This document shows, piece by piece, positions 63,701-64,000 of a stretch of DNA of 64,000 nucleotides. The translations under genes and the position numbers were made by a program. Below the pieces are notes generated by a model. The model made no database searches and had not been told where the DNA came from. It saw nothing but the letters and a program-made list of their open reading frames with translations. Position 1 is the first letter of the stretch; every line of letters starts with the position of its first letter. Where the stretch lies: contig BSYQ01000004.1 in the NCBI GenBank assembly GCA_030272585.1, positions 7,130,001 to 7,194,000 on the forward strand, written 5' to 3'. This stretch comes from Bryopsis sp. KO-2023. Taxonomy: Eukaryota; Chlorophyta; Ulvophyceae; Bryopsidales; Bryopsidaceae.

Positions 63701-64000
63701 TTATGTTGTAGAGAAATATGACATACACCGTGAATTACCGAGATACGAGCGGGGCTAACTACCTCGAATGCAAGCAGTGGCTCCGCGACATTTTCTTCGC
63801 CGCCATCCCAGAGATACATGAAAGGTCCGCAAAAAAGGTTCGCGGCGTTTCCAGGCTGCCAATTATACTCAGATCAGCAAAATTACACTTCAGTGGTTTT
63901 TTTCAGCCGCATCAGAATCATCCAGAAGCACCACAGGAGTTGCATCTGGAAAAACAAAATGATGAACATATTTTTGCACCGATAAACAGGTACCCAACTC
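57775..64000 (+). CDS. Tyrosine recombinase (Crypton), copy 2, partial
   Basis: Exons at 57775-57865, 58731-58851, 58940-59039, 59308-59437, 59534-59838, 60224-60387, 61293-61554, 61660-61881, 62994-63155, 63387-63612 and 63712 to the window edge. All catalytic motifs are present and the coding exons look identical to copy 1 by eye. The linker and GCR1_C exons would lie beyond the window. Confidence 0.8.
61882..62960 (+). repeat. C-rich ~20-bp minisatellite filling intron 8, copy 2
   Basis: Same array in copy 2. Total length differs by only about one base, but the order of variants differs (for instance near 62450 against 53080), so the arrays are not carbon copies. Confidence 0.88.

Larger units (their letters stand above)
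57535..64000 (+). mobile_element. Crypton-like DNA transposon, copy 2 (runs off window)
   Basis: Matches copy 1 at an offset of 9,374, dropping to 9,373 after a poly-A run near 50475 and to 9,372 after the minisatellite. The window ends at the point matching 54628 of copy 1, inside exon 11. Copy-specific changes in the A run and minisatellite suggest a true second copy. Confidence 0.75.

Overview
This window is eukaryotic nuclear DNA dominated by mobile elements. Host and Crypton genes have GT-AG introns of roughly 60-1,100 bases. Ty3/gypsy elements, one with a chromodomain, and a Crypton-type tyrosine recombinase of Ndc10/GCR1_C type would fit a fungus or another microbial eukaryote. The introns are long for most higher fungi, so I do not name a lineage.

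Layout. (1) 1-2999: 5' part of a Ty3-like LTR element (family A) on the minus strand. (2) 3000-3064: a 65-base spacer. (3) 3065-43540: a plus-strand A array, LTR-body-LTR-body-LTR, with an 18,753-base period. Both bodies carry the same nested minus-strand chromodomain Ty3 element (family B; 4791-12712 and 23544-31465) at the same point in gag. Only the second body carries a 1.58-kb GC-rich insertion with terminal inverted repeats (40509-42085). (4) 43546-48160: host DNA with a five-exon gene (44034-46862) for a secreted, cysteine-rich repeat protein. (5) 48161-64000: two head-to-tail copies of a ~9.37-kb Crypton-like DNA transposon. Its ~12-exon gene encodes a tyrosine recombinase with a full R-K-HxxR-H-Y set, an Ndc10-like segment, a Pro/Ala repeat linker and a GCR1_C DNA-binding domain. 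The second copy runs off the right edge.

Order of events inferred: A inserted, B jumped into A gag, the A+B unit was duplicated in tandem between LTRs, then the GC-rich insertion entered the second body. B LTRs differ at one position by eye, so B is young. The left A copy lacks B and shows several differences, so it is a separate insertion.

Most interesting observations: (a) A and B, otherwise different, both encode a 3' accessory protein with a coiled coil and the same eight-ligand Cys/His signature. (b) The Crypton tandem junction looks like a recombination site, with inverted arms around a short AT-rich core, beside a perfect 16-bp hairpin. (c) Compact 41-42-base tRNA-top-half-like sequences (acceptor stem plus T-arm) recur in the A LTR and, antisense, in Crypton introns near 3' splice sites. 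(d) A encodes RT and integrase in separate reading frames about 1.6 kb apart.
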